Assembly (NCBI RefSeq): GCF_015140235.1
Contig: NZ_AP023321.1
Location: 496,001 to 560,000 of the forward strand
Source: Solibaculum mannosilyticum
Lineage (GTDB): Bacteria > Bacillota > Clostridia > Oscillospirales > Acutalibacteraceae
DNA length: 64,000 nt
Reading direction: 5' to 3'
Shown: in pieces, positions 7,552 through 15,611 of the stretch
Position numbering within the stretch: position 1 is the first letter of the stretch
Layout of the letters: each line of letters begins with the position of its first letter
The notes under the pieces: generated by a model
Database searches by the model: none
What the model was told of the DNA's origin: nothing
What the model saw: only the letters and a program-made list of their open reading frames with translations
Position numbers and translations under genes: made by a program

Positions 7552-9501
7552 ATGTGCAAAGATTCCCGTTGTTACTGCGCCGCAGTCCAAGACCTCTTGG
7601 CAATGAAGAGCTACGAAATTGCCGGACATCTGAAAGAGATCACCAAGGGCCATACGTCGGAGTCAGAATACCAGTCCTGGTGCCGTTCTCTGCCCATCCT
7701 TCTTGGCGTTTTGCACCGGGCCGGCATGGACCGTTTGTCGCTTGCCCTGGAGTATGAAACGCCGCTGGGAAAACGGATCGATGCGGTACTGCTGGGCGAG
7801 GGACGGGTGACCCACCGTCCCCTGGCGCTGATTATTGAATTAAAGCAGTGGAGTTTCATCGGGGAAAACACAAAGGGAAAGGAAACCTTTGTACGCGTCT
7901 GCATTTCGCCAAAGGAGAAACTGTTTGAGGATCGGGAACATCCGGTCCAGCAGACATTGACATATAAGAAGCATCTGAAACGAAACCACAGCAATGTGTC
8001 GTCCGGAAAGATCGATGTGTTATGCTGCCAGTTCCTCCATAATTTTGAACAGAAGGAACAGCTCTTTGAGGGAAATTACTCGGATTACGCTTTCTTGAAG
8101 AAAGAGACCTACGTCAAGGGGGAAGAGGAAAAACTGGAGGCCTTTTTAAGGGATACTTTTTCCAGTTCGCCAAATCAGGAGGCGGTAGACCTGTTTCTGA
8201 ATGGGGAATATGTGTTTGGCTCGTGTGATTACGAGGCTCTTAGAAGCGTAAATGAAGGCAAGGAAAACGCCGTCATGATCGATGAACAGAAAGAGATAAA
8301 CAAGCGGGTCTATAAGATATTAGAGCAGTTGAAGGAAGATCCGTCTCATCGGGAACTGGTTGTGATTTCGGGCGCGCCGGGAACCGGCAAAACAGTGATA
8401 GGGCTTCATATGCTGTGGCTATACGGTATCATTTTTGAAAAAACCCGGCAGCACGGTTTAAAGTGCGTATTTTCTATGCCCCGAAGCCGTACGCTCGCCC
8501 AAGTGATACAAGGGGCGTCCCACATCCCAATCGTCTACCTGGAGAATATCGCCGCCGGTATGGATATGGCCGTAATCGACGAGGCGCATCGGATCGAACG
8601 GCTGGATGAGGCGATGCGCACCCTGTTTACCAAAGCCAAGATCGTGGTAGTCCTCCAGGATGACCATCAAAGGGTCCGCCTGAGCGAGGAGGGGACGGTG
8701 GAAAATTTCGTCCGGTTTGCCGGGCAGGAGGGCATTGCGTGCGAAACATTTTGCCTGACCGTGCAGAAACGGCTTCAATATCTGAGCAACTATGTGCAGT
8801 GCCTGCACAAGTTGTTGTATGAGAGATACGACGCGCCTATCCCGGAGTGTGACGGCATTGAACTGATCTGCTGGGATTCCCTGCTGGGGCTGGACAAATA
8901 TCTGCATCAGATGCAGGAAAATAAAAATCATGTTAAGTGGTATGCTCCTTTTTGCTGGCCCTGGTCAAGAGACGCCCAAAAAAAGGATATTTCCATTCAG
9001 ACAGATGAGGGGACATTTGAAAAGCCTTGGAATCCGGAGCACGAACAGTATGAGTGGTATCAGGGGGCCCGTGAAAGCGACTTGGACCAGGTTGGATGCA
9101 TTTATACAGCCCATGGCCTGCAGTTTGAACACACAGGTCTAATCTGGTGGGACGACCTTCGATGGAACGAGGCGCGTTCGGACTGGGAGATCGATTTGAA
9201 TGCCAGTCAGGATTGGCAGTTTATAAGGTCCATTGTGGAATTTTACGGCGGAAAGCTTGCCAGTGACAAGAGCCCCTGGCAAGTCCGGGATGGAGGAACC
9301 GTTTGGGATATCTACACTTTTCTGCAAAGAAGGGGTGCGGATATGGATGCGATCAAGGAGTTGGTACTAAACACATATTGGGTGCTCCTGACGCGGGCTT
9401 TAAAAGGGGTATCCATTTGGTTCAAAGACAATGCGACAGCAGAACACTTCAGAAAGGTGATGGGGGCGCAAATATGGCATCCAGGAAATACAGAACGCTG
9501 A
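7552..9501 (+). CDS. DUF2075 (Schlafen group 3-like) helicase with N-terminal PD-(D/E)xK-type nuclease domain
   Basis: 649 residues. The N-terminal part holds RIDAVLL (Asp77), then IIELKQW (Glu96, Lys98), the D...E-x-K layout of PD-(D/E)xK nucleases. The C-terminal two thirds are a superfamily 1-like ATPase of DUF2075: Walker A GAPGTGKT (about 274-281), Walker B IDEAHR (about 343), a Q-rich motor segment VLQDDHQRVR, and a late IYTAHGLQFEHTGLIWWDDL motif. It should act in the cytoplasm on nucleic acid. First gene of a three-gene operon; its last 28 bp overlap the next gene. AAGGTGAG precedes the ATG. Family assignment is firm. The anti-phage role is inferred from the architecture and neighbours. 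Confidence 0.85.
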   Translation: MCKDSRCYCAAVQDLLAMKSYEIAGHLKEITKGHTSESEYQSWCRSLPILLGVLHRAGMDRLSLALEYETPLGKRIDAVLLGEGRVTHRPLALIIELKQWSFIGENTKGKETFVRVCISPKEKLFEDREHPVQQTLTYKKHLKRNHSNVSSGKIDVLCCQFLHNFEQKEQLFEGNYSDYAFLKKETYVKGEEEKLEAFLRDTFSSSPNQEAVDLFLNGEYVFGSCDYEALRSVNEGKENAVMIDEQKEINKRVYKILEQLKEDPSHRELVVISGAPGTGKTVIGLHMLWLYGIIFEKTRQHGLKCVFSMPRSRTLAQVIQGASHIPIVYLENIAAGMDMAVIDEAHRIERLDEAMRTLFTKAKIVVVLQDDHQRVRLSEEGTVENFVRFAGQEGIACETFCLTVQKRLQYLSNYVQCLHKLLYERYDAPIPECDGIELICWDSLLGLDKYLHQMQENKNHVKWYAPFCWPWSRDAQKKDISIQTDEGTFEKPWNPEHEQYEWYQGARESDLDQVGCIYTAHGLQFEHTGLIWWDDLRWNEARSDWEIDLNASQDWQFIRSIVEFYGGKLASDKSPWQVRDGGTVWDIYTFLQRRGADMDAIKELVLNTYWVLLTRALKGVSIWFKDNATAEHFRKVMGAQIWHPGNTER

Positions 9502-11156
9502 CCATCGAAATCAAAGACGGAAAACTGGATCAAACCGCTTTGACTAGAGAACAGATGGATCTTTTGGAAAGAAAACCGGTGGTTTATATCTACTACAATA
9601 AAAATGTGCTGTATGTAGGAGAGACCAGCGGCTTTCTCGGAAGGCATGAGGAACATTTGAAAGAAACCGGTACAGATTATCGGCAATTCACGCACGTGAT
9701 TGTTTTATTCGGCCAGTATGTGGATAGGAATTCCCAGCTGGATTTGGAACGGCAGCTTATTACATATCTGATCACAGAGCGGGAAACCCGTTTGGGAACA
9801 AAAATCGGGGGTTGTCTCAATCGCCAGTTGTGGCGGAGGGTACCGGATTACAGGACAAAAGAAGAGGTCTATAGCCAGGTACTGGTACCGTTCTGGACAA
9901 ACGAATTGAAAGAGGCCGGGATCATTGAGGAGGTCCTGCTGGACAATCTTCGTCAGAGTATCTTGTTTAAATATTCCCCATTTCAGGAACTATCAGAGGA
10001 ACAGCTGGACCTGATTGACGAGATGACAAGCAATGAAAAAAATTATCTGGTAGAAGGGATCGCAGGCACAGGAAAGACGGCAGTATTGACCAATCTGGTG
10101 GCGCGCCTGTGTACAGATGAGAGATACCGGGGCAAAAAAATCGGCGTGGCAGTGAAGAGCAATTGGATCAACCAGGCGCAACGGATCTTCAAAGCATATG
10201 GTATCCAAGAGCATGTGTCTCTGGGAAGCGCATGCCAGCTCATCCAAAGGGGAGAGGAGTTTGATATCATCGTAGTGGATGAGGCGCACCGCCTGCAGCG
10301 CAAGTATTCCAAACAGCATCCCTCTGTTTCCCGAACTTTTAAGGGCAGCCCGCTCAAAACGGAATTGGATTTCCTGGGGAGAATATCCAAGCGAATGATT
10401 TTGCTTTACGATAAGCTGCAGATCATCCGCCCTTCGGACATCCCCTGGCGCACTTTTGAGGATTATGGGAAACAGCATGGATTTGAGCGGAGAATGATGA
10501 TGAAGCAGTTCCGCATTCAAATCCATGAAAAAGGCGCGTCTTACACGGCGGAGGATTATTTTGCCGGGATTTTCTCTTTTCTGCAATTGTCCGACATGCC
10601 TTTTGACAAGGACGTTTTCCGCAGCAAAGCGCCGGATGCCTACTTTGGCGTGACGGATTCCATTTGTGAACTGTTTGATTATGTAGAAGAGCGCAGACAG
10701 TACCATCCCACCGCGCAGTGCAGGGTTCTGGCGGGATATGCGCGTCCCTGGGGCAGCAAATTCAAACCCGGCCATAAGAGATATACGGAATTCGACTGGA
10801 TAGAGGGCGAAGAGCGCTGGAAATGGAATTCCACCAATAAAAACTGGATCGGCCGTCCCGGCTCGGAAGAGGAAATCGGCTGTGTCCATGCGATCCAGGG
10901 AATTGACTTGGACTATGCAGGCGTAATCATTGCCAAAGATTTGACGTTCGCAGACGGCAAAGTAACAGTTGTAAAAGAACACTATTATGATAGAAATGGA
11001 ATTCCGGCTAAAAAAGATTTTGTTCACGAAGATTTTACCCAGTATATCAAGCAAATCTATTACATTCTCCTCAGCAGGGGGATCCGCGGGGTTCGGATCT
11101 ACTTTGAGGATGAGGCTCTGAAACGGCATTTTATGGAGGTGGTTGGTTTATCATGA
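9474..11156 (+). CDS. GIY-YIG nuclease fused to DUF2075 helicase
   Basis: 560 residues from the ATG at 9474, preceded by AAAGGTGATG; the frame is open further upstream only because it shadows the previous gene. Residues about 35-130 form a GIY-YIG domain: VVYIYYNKNVLYVGE, an Arg in GFLGRHEEH and the Glu of DLERQLITYL. From about 170 comes a DUF2075 ATPase with Walker A GIAGTGKT (about 195), Walker B VVDEAHR (about 269), the switch-like LLYDKLQII and the C-terminal GCVHAIQGIDLDYAGVII. It is a diverged relative of the upstream helicase with a different nuclease head. Its stop overlaps the MazG start (ATGA). Probably cuts and unwinds foreign or damaged nucleic acid; target unknown. Confidence 0.85.
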   Translation: MASRKYRTLTIEIKDGKLDQTALTREQMDLLERKPVVYIYYNKNVLYVGETSGFLGRHEEHLKETGTDYRQFTHVIVLFGQYVDRNSQLDLERQLITYLITERETRLGTKIGGCLNRQLWRRVPDYRTKEEVYSQVLVPFWTNELKEAGIIEEVLLDNLRQSILFKYSPFQELSEEQLDLIDEMTSNEKNYLVEGIAGTGKTAVLTNLVARLCTDERYRGKKIGVAVKSNWINQAQRIFKAYGIQEHVSLGSACQLIQRGEEFDIIVVDEAHRLQRKYSKQHPSVSRTFKGSPLKTELDFLGRISKRMILLYDKLQIIRPSDIPWRTFEDYGKQHGFERRMMMKQFRIQIHEKGASYTAEDYFAGIFSFLQLSDMPFDKDVFRSKAPDAYFGVTDSICELFDYVEERRQYHPTAQCRVLAGYARPWGSKFKPGHKRYTEFDWIEGEERWKWNSTNKNWIGRPGSEEEIGCVHAIQGIDLDYAGVIIAKDLTFADGKVTVVKEHYYDRNGIPAKKDFVHEDFTQYIKQIYYILLSRGIRGVRIYFEDEALKRHFMEVVGLS

Positions 11157-11485
11157 AGAAGGAAACGGTAAATGAGATCAACCGGTTTCGGGATGAGAGA
11201 AACTGGAGGCAATTTCACAATCCCAAGGATCTGGCGATTTCCATCTCTCTTGAGGCATCTGAATTGCTGGAACTCTTCCAGTGGAAAACCAATGAGGAGG
11301 TTGTTGAAGCAAAAGCAGATGCGCTGAAAGAAGAACTGGCGGATGTTCTAATTTACTGCGCGATGCTTGCCGATGATCTGGGACTGGATATGGATACCAT
11401 TGTGATGGAAAAACTTAAAAAAAACGCGGTAAAATACCCTGTGGAAAAAAGCCGGGATAATAAGAGAAAGTATAACGAACTTTAG
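11153..11485 (+). CDS. MazG-like nucleotide pyrophosphohydrolase
   Basis: 110 residues, the size of a single-domain MazG-like (RS21-C6 type) all-alpha NTP pyrophosphatase. Metal-binding motifs are present: LEASELLELFQW supplies the E-x-x-E pair and EELADVLIYC the E-x-x-D pair. It would hydrolyse (d)NTPs, possibly modified or alarmone-like ones, to monophosphates. The start ATG overlaps the stop of the GIY-YIG-DUF2075 gene by four bases, so the three proteins are made together. In a defence setting such an enzyme could deplete or edit nucleotides. That link is inference. No terminator is obvious directly after it. Confidence 0.9.
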   Translation: MKKETVNEINRFRDERNWRQFHNPKDLAISISLEASELLELFQWKTNEEVVEAKADALKEELADVLIYCAMLADDLGLDMDTIVMEKLKKNAVKYPVEKSRDNKRKYNEL

Positions 11486-11548
11486 ATCCTAAGATTTCTC
11501 AGTGGCATTGGGTGTGGAAAAATAGATTTACTATTGTGAATTTCGGTC

Positions 11549-11577
11549 TTGTACCGGTTGGACAATTATGGTAAAAT
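11549..11577 (+). promoter_or_regulatory. Promoter of the 119-residue conserved protein
   Basis: TTGTAC (11549-11554), 17-bp spacer, TAAAAT (11572-11577), 37 bp upstream of the ATG. Confidence 0.65.
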
Positions 11578-11613
11578 ATGAACAAATATTAATAGAAAGA
11601 TGGTGCATTAATC

Positions 11614-11973
11614 ATGGATAAAGCGGTATTAAACGAGATTGTTGAGAAAACACATGAATTAATAAAGTCTCCTACCTGCAGCAGTGAAACAAAGGAAGCA
11701 GCCCAGCGCTGGCTGGATGCAGTGGGAACGGATGCGGAAAAAGAGGAAACCCAAAAATATGTGGACGAGCTGGAAGCAGATATTATGCCGATTGATAATT
11801 TAATTAATTTCGCCCAATCGGAACAGGGAGCGCAATACTTCGGCGCAGATGCTGCTGCCAATATTGCAGCGCATGCAAAAGAGATCAAAGCGGCGGGAGC
11901 GCGGTACTGTGACTGTCCAGCCTGCTCGATCGTGGCAACGATTCTTGAAAAGAAAAGTGAACTCTTAAAATAA
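11614..11973 (+). CDS. Conserved small acidic protein with C-terminal CDCPAC motif
   Basis: 119 residues, strongly helical and acidic, with AAQRWLDAVGT, a middle ADIMPIDNLINFAQSEQGAQYFG and an end AGARYCDCPACSIVATIL. I recall similar short proteins in Clostridia, sometimes labelled as an Hsp90-like chaperone, but no GHKL or other Hsp90 domain is present, so that label is not adopted. The CxCxxC cluster could bind a metal. It has its own promoter and a strong terminator, hence a monocistronic unit. Not recognised beyond this family resemblance. Confidence 0.75.
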   Translation: MDKAVLNEIVEKTHELIKSPTCSSETKEAAQRWLDAVGTDAEKEETQKYVDELEADIMPIDNLINFAQSEQGAQYFGADAAANIAAHAKEIKAAGARYCDCPACSIVATILEKKSELLK

Positions 11974-11997
11974 GTCTGTCAACAGATGAAATAGAAA

Positions 11998-12032
11998 AAG
12001 AGCGCCGATCCTTTGGATTGGCGCTCTTTTTT
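11998..12032. terminator. Bidirectional terminator
   Basis: GAGCGCC...GGCGCTC stem with an inner ATCC/GGAT helix, A-run on the left and TTTTTT on the right, between convergent genes. Confidence 0.9.
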
Positions 12033-12088
12033 GATGCGTTTGAAAGAAAACTTTACTCTGACTGTGAAATAGACAGGGATTGCAGAGA

Positions 12089-12862
12089 CTAGAGCATTTC
12101 GATCTGATCAGCCCAACGGCAGACAGCATCCCGGAGGAACTGGGCACATCCAGGGACATTTTTATCGTAATAATCGGTAAAACGCCGATCCATTACGTAG
12201 AGCTGAACGATGCCCTTGTGCCGGTTGGTCTCATATCCGTTGCTGACGAGGGTCAGCCATTGACGATGAAGCTGTGTGATATCTCTGGCTTCCGGACAGG
12301 AAGAATCTTTGGAAGTCTTAACGGCTTCCTCCAACCGGCATTGGATTTCTTTACTCAGCCCCATCCACTGTTCATATTGCTCCTGTGTCAAGTTTAACAC
12401 GGCGGAATGGACGCCGTCGACTGCGGCATCGCCGTATTTTTCCCGGATTTCCCCGCCGTAGTTGCGTTCATTGGTATCCACAGTTCGTTGCTTGAAGGCT
12501 TCAAATTTTTGCTCGTCGTTCATAATCTCATTCCTTTCCTGCGTCTCGATGGTTTCTCTGACCGATTGGATCAATCGGCTTAACCGCGCCTTCTCCGTTT
12601 CCAGAGCCGTCAAATGACTGCGTAAAGCCGAGAGACGGTCAAAGGAGGGATCGTCCAAACACTCTCGAATACGGCCGAGTCCCACTCCAAGAGCCCGGTA
12701 GTAGAGGATATCTTGCAGCCGGTCCACTTGAGCCGGACCATAGTAACGATATCCGCTTTCTGCGACACGGCTTGGTTTCAGCAGATTGATCTTGTCGTAC
12801 CAGCGCAAAGTGCGAGTGGTCACTCCGGACAAGCGCGACAGTTCCTGAATGGAATATTCCAT
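12089..12862 (-). CDS. MerR family regulator, TipA-like (HTH plus antibiotic-binding domain)
   Basis: 258 residues from the ATG at 12862, which has AAGGAGGG before it; the frame continues upstream through the promoter and is not coding there. Residues 1-70 are a MerR winged helix (IQELSRLSGVTTRTLRWYD, SGYRYYGPAQVDRLQDI). A coiled linker (ALETEKARLSRLIQSVRETIETQ) follows. The C-terminal 130 residues match the TipAS type of ligand-binding domain (YGDAAVDGVHSAVLNLTQEQYEQW, ending with a short aromatic RRFTDYYDKN). TipA-type regulators sense thiopeptides and other amphipathic drugs and activate their own promoters. The promoter here has the matching 19-bp spacer and a central palindrome. Ligand unknown. 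Confidence 0.9.
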   Translation of the reverse strand: MEYSIQELSRLSGVTTRTLRWYDKINLLKPSRVAESGYRYYGPAQVDRLQDILYYRALGVGLGRIRECLDDPSFDRLSALRSHLTALETEKARLSRLIQSVRETIETQERNEIMNDEQKFEAFKQRTVDTNERNYGGEIREKYGDAAVDGVHSAVLNLTQEQYEQWMGLSKEIQCRLEEAVKTSKDSSCPEARDITQLHRQWLTLVSNGYETNRHKGIVQLYVMDRRFTDYYDKNVPGCAQFLRDAVCRWADQIEML

Positions 12863-12944
12863 GGGTTTCTCCCTCCTTGATGATGCAGCCGCTTCAGACA
12901 GATCAAAATCTTGTTTTGTAATTCCAAAGCCTGCTGCTGTTTTC

Positions 12945-12975
12945 ATTGTAGCGGTTGACGCTGCGTCAAAGTCAA
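12945..12975 (-). promoter_or_regulatory. MerR-type promoter and operator of the TipA-like gene
   Basis: On the minus strand TTGACT (12970-12975), a 19-bp spacer, TACAAT (12945-12950). The spacer contains a perfect inverted repeat TTGACGC-A-GCGTCAA (12955-12969). An over-long spacer with a central palindrome is the hallmark of promoters that MerR proteins activate by untwisting DNA. Confidence 0.85.
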
Positions 12976-13037
12976 GAGGAAATTTTAAGATTAGAAAATT
13001 GGCTGGACAGAAGACGGAAGGGAGAGGTACCATCGCT

Positions 13038-13066
13038 TTGAAAGGACGACGAAACCATGGTATAAT
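13038..13066 (+). promoter_or_regulatory. Promoter of the yqxD-like gene and probably the genes after it
   Basis: TTGAAA (13038-13043), 17-bp spacer, TATAAT (13061-13066), 55 bp upstream of the ATG at 13122. Confidence 0.85.
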
Positions 13067-13121
13067 AAAAAAGAGCGATATGAAGTTTCAGTTTTACGAC
13101 TATTTTGGATAGGAGATTTTT

Positions 13122-13568
13122 ATGCGCCTTTTGATCGACGCCGACGGATGCCCGGTGGTAAACATCGCTGTGTCCATTGCAAGCGAAAACAGGATAGAAT
13201 GCCTGATCCTGTGCGACACCTCTCATGAATTTGAAAAACGCGGCGCCAAAACCTTGACCTTTTCCAAGGGGGCCGACAGCGTGGATTTTGCTTTGGTAAA
13301 TTTATTGTGTCCCGGAGATGTGGTCGTCACCCAGGACTATGGTCTTGCCGCCATGTGTCTGGCCAGGAAGGCGCGGGTACTGAGCCAGGATGGAATGGAG
13401 TATACCGCCGATAACATCGATGGTCTCCTTCTGGCGCGCCATACGGCAAAAAAGATCCGAAACGCCGGCGGAAGATTAAAAGGTCCGTCACGGAGAAAGC
13501 CTGTCCAGGATGAGGATTTCTCCCGCGCGCTGCGGGATCTCCTGAAGAGGGTAACCGCAATCGGATAA
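13122..13568 (+). CDS. YaiI/YqxD family protein (DUF188, UPF0178)
   Basis: 148 residues, full family length. Conserved segments: LLIDADGCPVV at the N-terminus, then SHEFEKRGAKTLTFSKGADSVDF, GDVVVTQDYGLAAMCLARKA and the basic KIRNAGGRLKGPSRR. The Asp-rich, PIN-like core suggests a nuclease fold, but the function of this widespread family is not established. It begins a cluster of yqxD-yaaA-def-hydrolase genes on the plus strand under a near-consensus promoter; an 83-bp gap to yaaA has no terminator. Confidence 0.9.
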   Translation: MRLLIDADGCPVVNIAVSIASENRIECLILCDTSHEFEKRGAKTLTFSKGADSVDFALVNLLCPGDVVVTQDYGLAAMCLARKARVLSQDGMEYTADNIDGLLLARHTAKKIRNAGGRLKGPSRRKPVQDEDFSRALRDLLKRVTAIG

Positions 13569-13651
13569 GGAGATATAAGAAGACCAGGCGGCTGTTTTGC
13601 CAAACGCCCAGCCGTCTGAAGGATACGAAGAAGTGACAGAGGAGTTGAGGT

Positions 13652-14431
13652 ATGCGGATCATCATCTCGCCGGCAAAGAAAATGAATGTAGATCTCGATA
13701 GCCTGGAACCAGGCGGATTGCCGCGTTTTTTGCCGGAAACAGAATTGCTGCTATCGGCTCTGCGCTCTATGCCGGATCAGGAGCTCAGGACCCTCTGGAA
13801 ATGCAATGACGCTATTGCGGCGCTCAATGTGGAGAGGGTGCGGCGTATGGATTTGTACACCCGGCTGACACCGGCCATCTTGTCCTACGAAGGGATTCAG
13901 TATCGGTATATGGCTCCAGGAGTGTTTGAAACGGGACAATTCACCTTTTTGGAACAGCATTTGCGGATTCTCTCCGGGTTTTACGGCATCCTGCGTCCGT
14001 TCGACGGCGTAACCCCTTACCGCTTGGAGATGCAGGCCAAATTGTCTGTGGATGGCTGTAAGGATTTGTATGCGTTCTGGGGGGACAAGCTGGCAAAGTC
14101 TTTGGCCCGGGAAACCGATGTTGTACTCAATTTAGCCTCCCAGGAATACAGCCGGGCGGTAAAATCATATTTGCCGTCCAAGGTGAGGTTTTTCACCTGT
14201 ACTTTTGGGGAACGCAAGGGTGACAAAGTAATCGAGAAAGGCACCTTATGCAAGATGGCGCGGGGACAAATGGTGCGTTGGATGGCGGAAAATAAGGTTG
14301 TAGATCCCAGGGATCTGTGTGAATTTTCTGATTTGGGATATCATTACGACGCCGTCTTATCCGGAGAGGATCATATGGTGTTTATCAAGGACGAAAAGCC
14401 GAGGACTGGCTGGGAGGAAAAAACATGGTGA
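13652..14431 (+). CDS. yaaA: Peroxide stress protein YaaA
   Basis: 259 residues, the usual size of the YaaA/UPF0246 family. Recognised from IISPAKKMNVD at the N-terminus, FLPETELLLSALR, LWKCNDAIAALN, SYEGIQYRYM, GFYGILRPFDGVTPYRLEM and NLASQEYSRAVKSYLP. In E. coli YaaA lowers intracellular iron and limits DNA damage during peroxide stress and binds DNA; a similar role is plausible in this anaerobe, which carries several other oxygen-defence genes in the window. The stop overlaps the start of the deformylase gene by seven bases, so the two are coupled. Confidence 0.95.
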   Translation: MRIIISPAKKMNVDLDSLEPGGLPRFLPETELLLSALRSMPDQELRTLWKCNDAIAALNVERVRRMDLYTRLTPAILSYEGIQYRYMAPGVFETGQFTFLEQHLRILSGFYGILRPFDGVTPYRLEMQAKLSVDGCKDLYAFWGDKLAKSLARETDVVLNLASQEYSRAVKSYLPSKVRFFTCTFGERKGDKVIEKGTLCKMARGQMVRWMAENKVVDPRDLCEFSDLGYHYDAVLSGEDHMVFIKDEKPRTGWEEKTW

Positions 14432-14835
14432 GGGAAATTGTAAAGGATATCATCTTCCTGGCCCAAAAGGCGGAAAAGGCTACAGAGGAAGATCTGCCGG
14501 TGGCACAGGACTTATTGGATACATTGGAAGCCCATAAACAAGGATGTGTGGGATTGGCGGCCAATATGATCGGCGTAGGGAAGCGGATCATCGTCTTTGA
14601 CAAGGAGGGACAGCCTATGGTTATGTTCAATCCGGAGATCGTAAAGAGATCCCAGCCCTACGAGACCGAGGAAGGATGTTTATCCCTCGCCGGTACACGC
14701 AAAACCAAGCGGTGGAAATCCATTAAAGTACAGTACCAGACGCATTCCTTCCAAACCCGGTACCAGACGTTCACCGGTTGGACGGCTCAAATTATCCAGC
14801 ATGAAATCGACCATTGCGAGGGGATTCTAATTTGA
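14425..14835 (+). CDS. def: Peptide deformylase-like metalloenzyme
   Basis: 136 residues. Deformylases remove the formyl group from nascent N-termini. Motif 2 EEGCLS (Cys metal ligand) and motif 3 QHEIDHCEG (two His ligands and the catalytic Glu) are intact. Motif 1 reads GLAANMIG where classical enzymes have GLAAxQ(I/V)G, so the oxyanion-forming Gln is replaced by Met. The protein is also short after motif 3. I recall this GLAANMIG subtype from Clostridia, where it is probably a second deformylase or a relative with altered chemistry. Overlaps yaaA at the start and shares one base (TGATG) with the next gene. Confidence 0.85.
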   Translation: MVREIVKDIIFLAQKAEKATEEDLPVAQDLLDTLEAHKQGCVGLAANMIGVGKRIIVFDKEGQPMVMFNPEIVKRSQPYETEEGCLSLAGTRKTKRWKSIKVQYQTHSFQTRYQTFTGWTAQIIQHEIDHCEGILI

Positions 14836-15524
14836 TGAAACAAGAATTTTTCAAGATCAATGCCATCCCCGCCGTGCTGTATGGACAAGACAGCCGTCAA
14901 GTTTACCTGTTCCTCCACGGCAAATGCGGCCGGAAAGAGGAGGCGGAAGCCTTTGCAAAGATAGCTTGTCCCAAAGGATATCAGGTGCTGTCCATCGACC
15001 TGCCGCAACATGGTGCGCGTGAAGAAACGCAGGATACCTTTTATCCATGGGTGGTCGTCCCAGAGCTGCGAACCGTTATGCGCTATGCCCAGAAAAGGTG
15101 GAGCAGCGTTTCCATACGCGCCAACAGCATCGGCGCATACTTTGCCATGCTGGCCTTTGAAGAGGTCGAAAAGGCCCTGTTTGTATCTCCTGTTGTAGAT
15201 ATGCAGAAACTCATCCTGGATATGATGCTGTGGGCCGGCGTCAAGGAATATCAGCTGCAGGAGAAAGGGGAGATCCCCACCAATTTTGGAGAAACGCTCT
15301 CCTGGCAGTACCTGACCTATGTCCGGCAACACGGGATTCACGACTGGAACTGCCCTATCTGTATCCTATATGCAGGGCGTGATAACTTGACTTCCAGAGA
15401 GACCATCCATGGATTCTCTCAGAAACACAATGTAGCTTTGACCGTACTGGAAGAGGGGGAACACTGGTTTCATACCCCTGAACAATTGGCTGCTCTAGCG
15501 GCGTGGGAAGAGGGAAGCATCTAA
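14835..15524 (+). CDS. Small alpha/beta hydrolase
   Basis: About 229 residues from the ATG overlapping the deformylase stop. An alpha/beta-hydrolase fold is indicated by YLFLHGKCG (oxyanion-hole HG), the nucleophile elbow RANSIGAYFAM with Ser in N-S-I-G, the acid-strand region CILYAGRDNLTS and a late GEHWFHTPEQ with the likely catalytic His. It lacks a signal peptide and membrane segments, so it is cytoplasmic. Substrate cannot be predicted. It ends the yqxD-yaaA-def cluster, followed by a strong shared terminator. Confidence 0.8.
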   Translation: MKQEFFKINAIPAVLYGQDSRQVYLFLHGKCGRKEEAEAFAKIACPKGYQVLSIDLPQHGAREETQDTFYPWVVVPELRTVMRYAQKRWSSVSIRANSIGAYFAMLAFEEVEKALFVSPVVDMQKLILDMMLWAGVKEYQLQEKGEIPTNFGETLSWQYLTYVRQHGIHDWNCPICILYAGRDNLTSRETIHGFSQKHNVALTVLEEGEHWFHTPEQLAALAAWEEGSI

Positions 15525-15570
15525 AAGAGACCGGCAGCTTAGACGGAGGTCTATAAAAAGAAGAGAAAAA

Positions 15571-15604
15571 GAGAAAGGCCGCCCCATTAGGGGCGGCCTT
15601 TCTC
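15571..15604. terminator. Bidirectional terminator
   Basis: A 15-bp perfect stem, GAGAAAGGCCGCCCC with its complement, around an ATTA loop, between convergent genes. Confidence 0.9.
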
Positions 15605-15611
15605 AGGGGGA

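Noticed and set aside
9993-11129. 378-codon minus-strand frame inside the GIY-YIG-DUF2075 gene
   Set aside because: Antisense to a gene with intact motifs, and no start signals.
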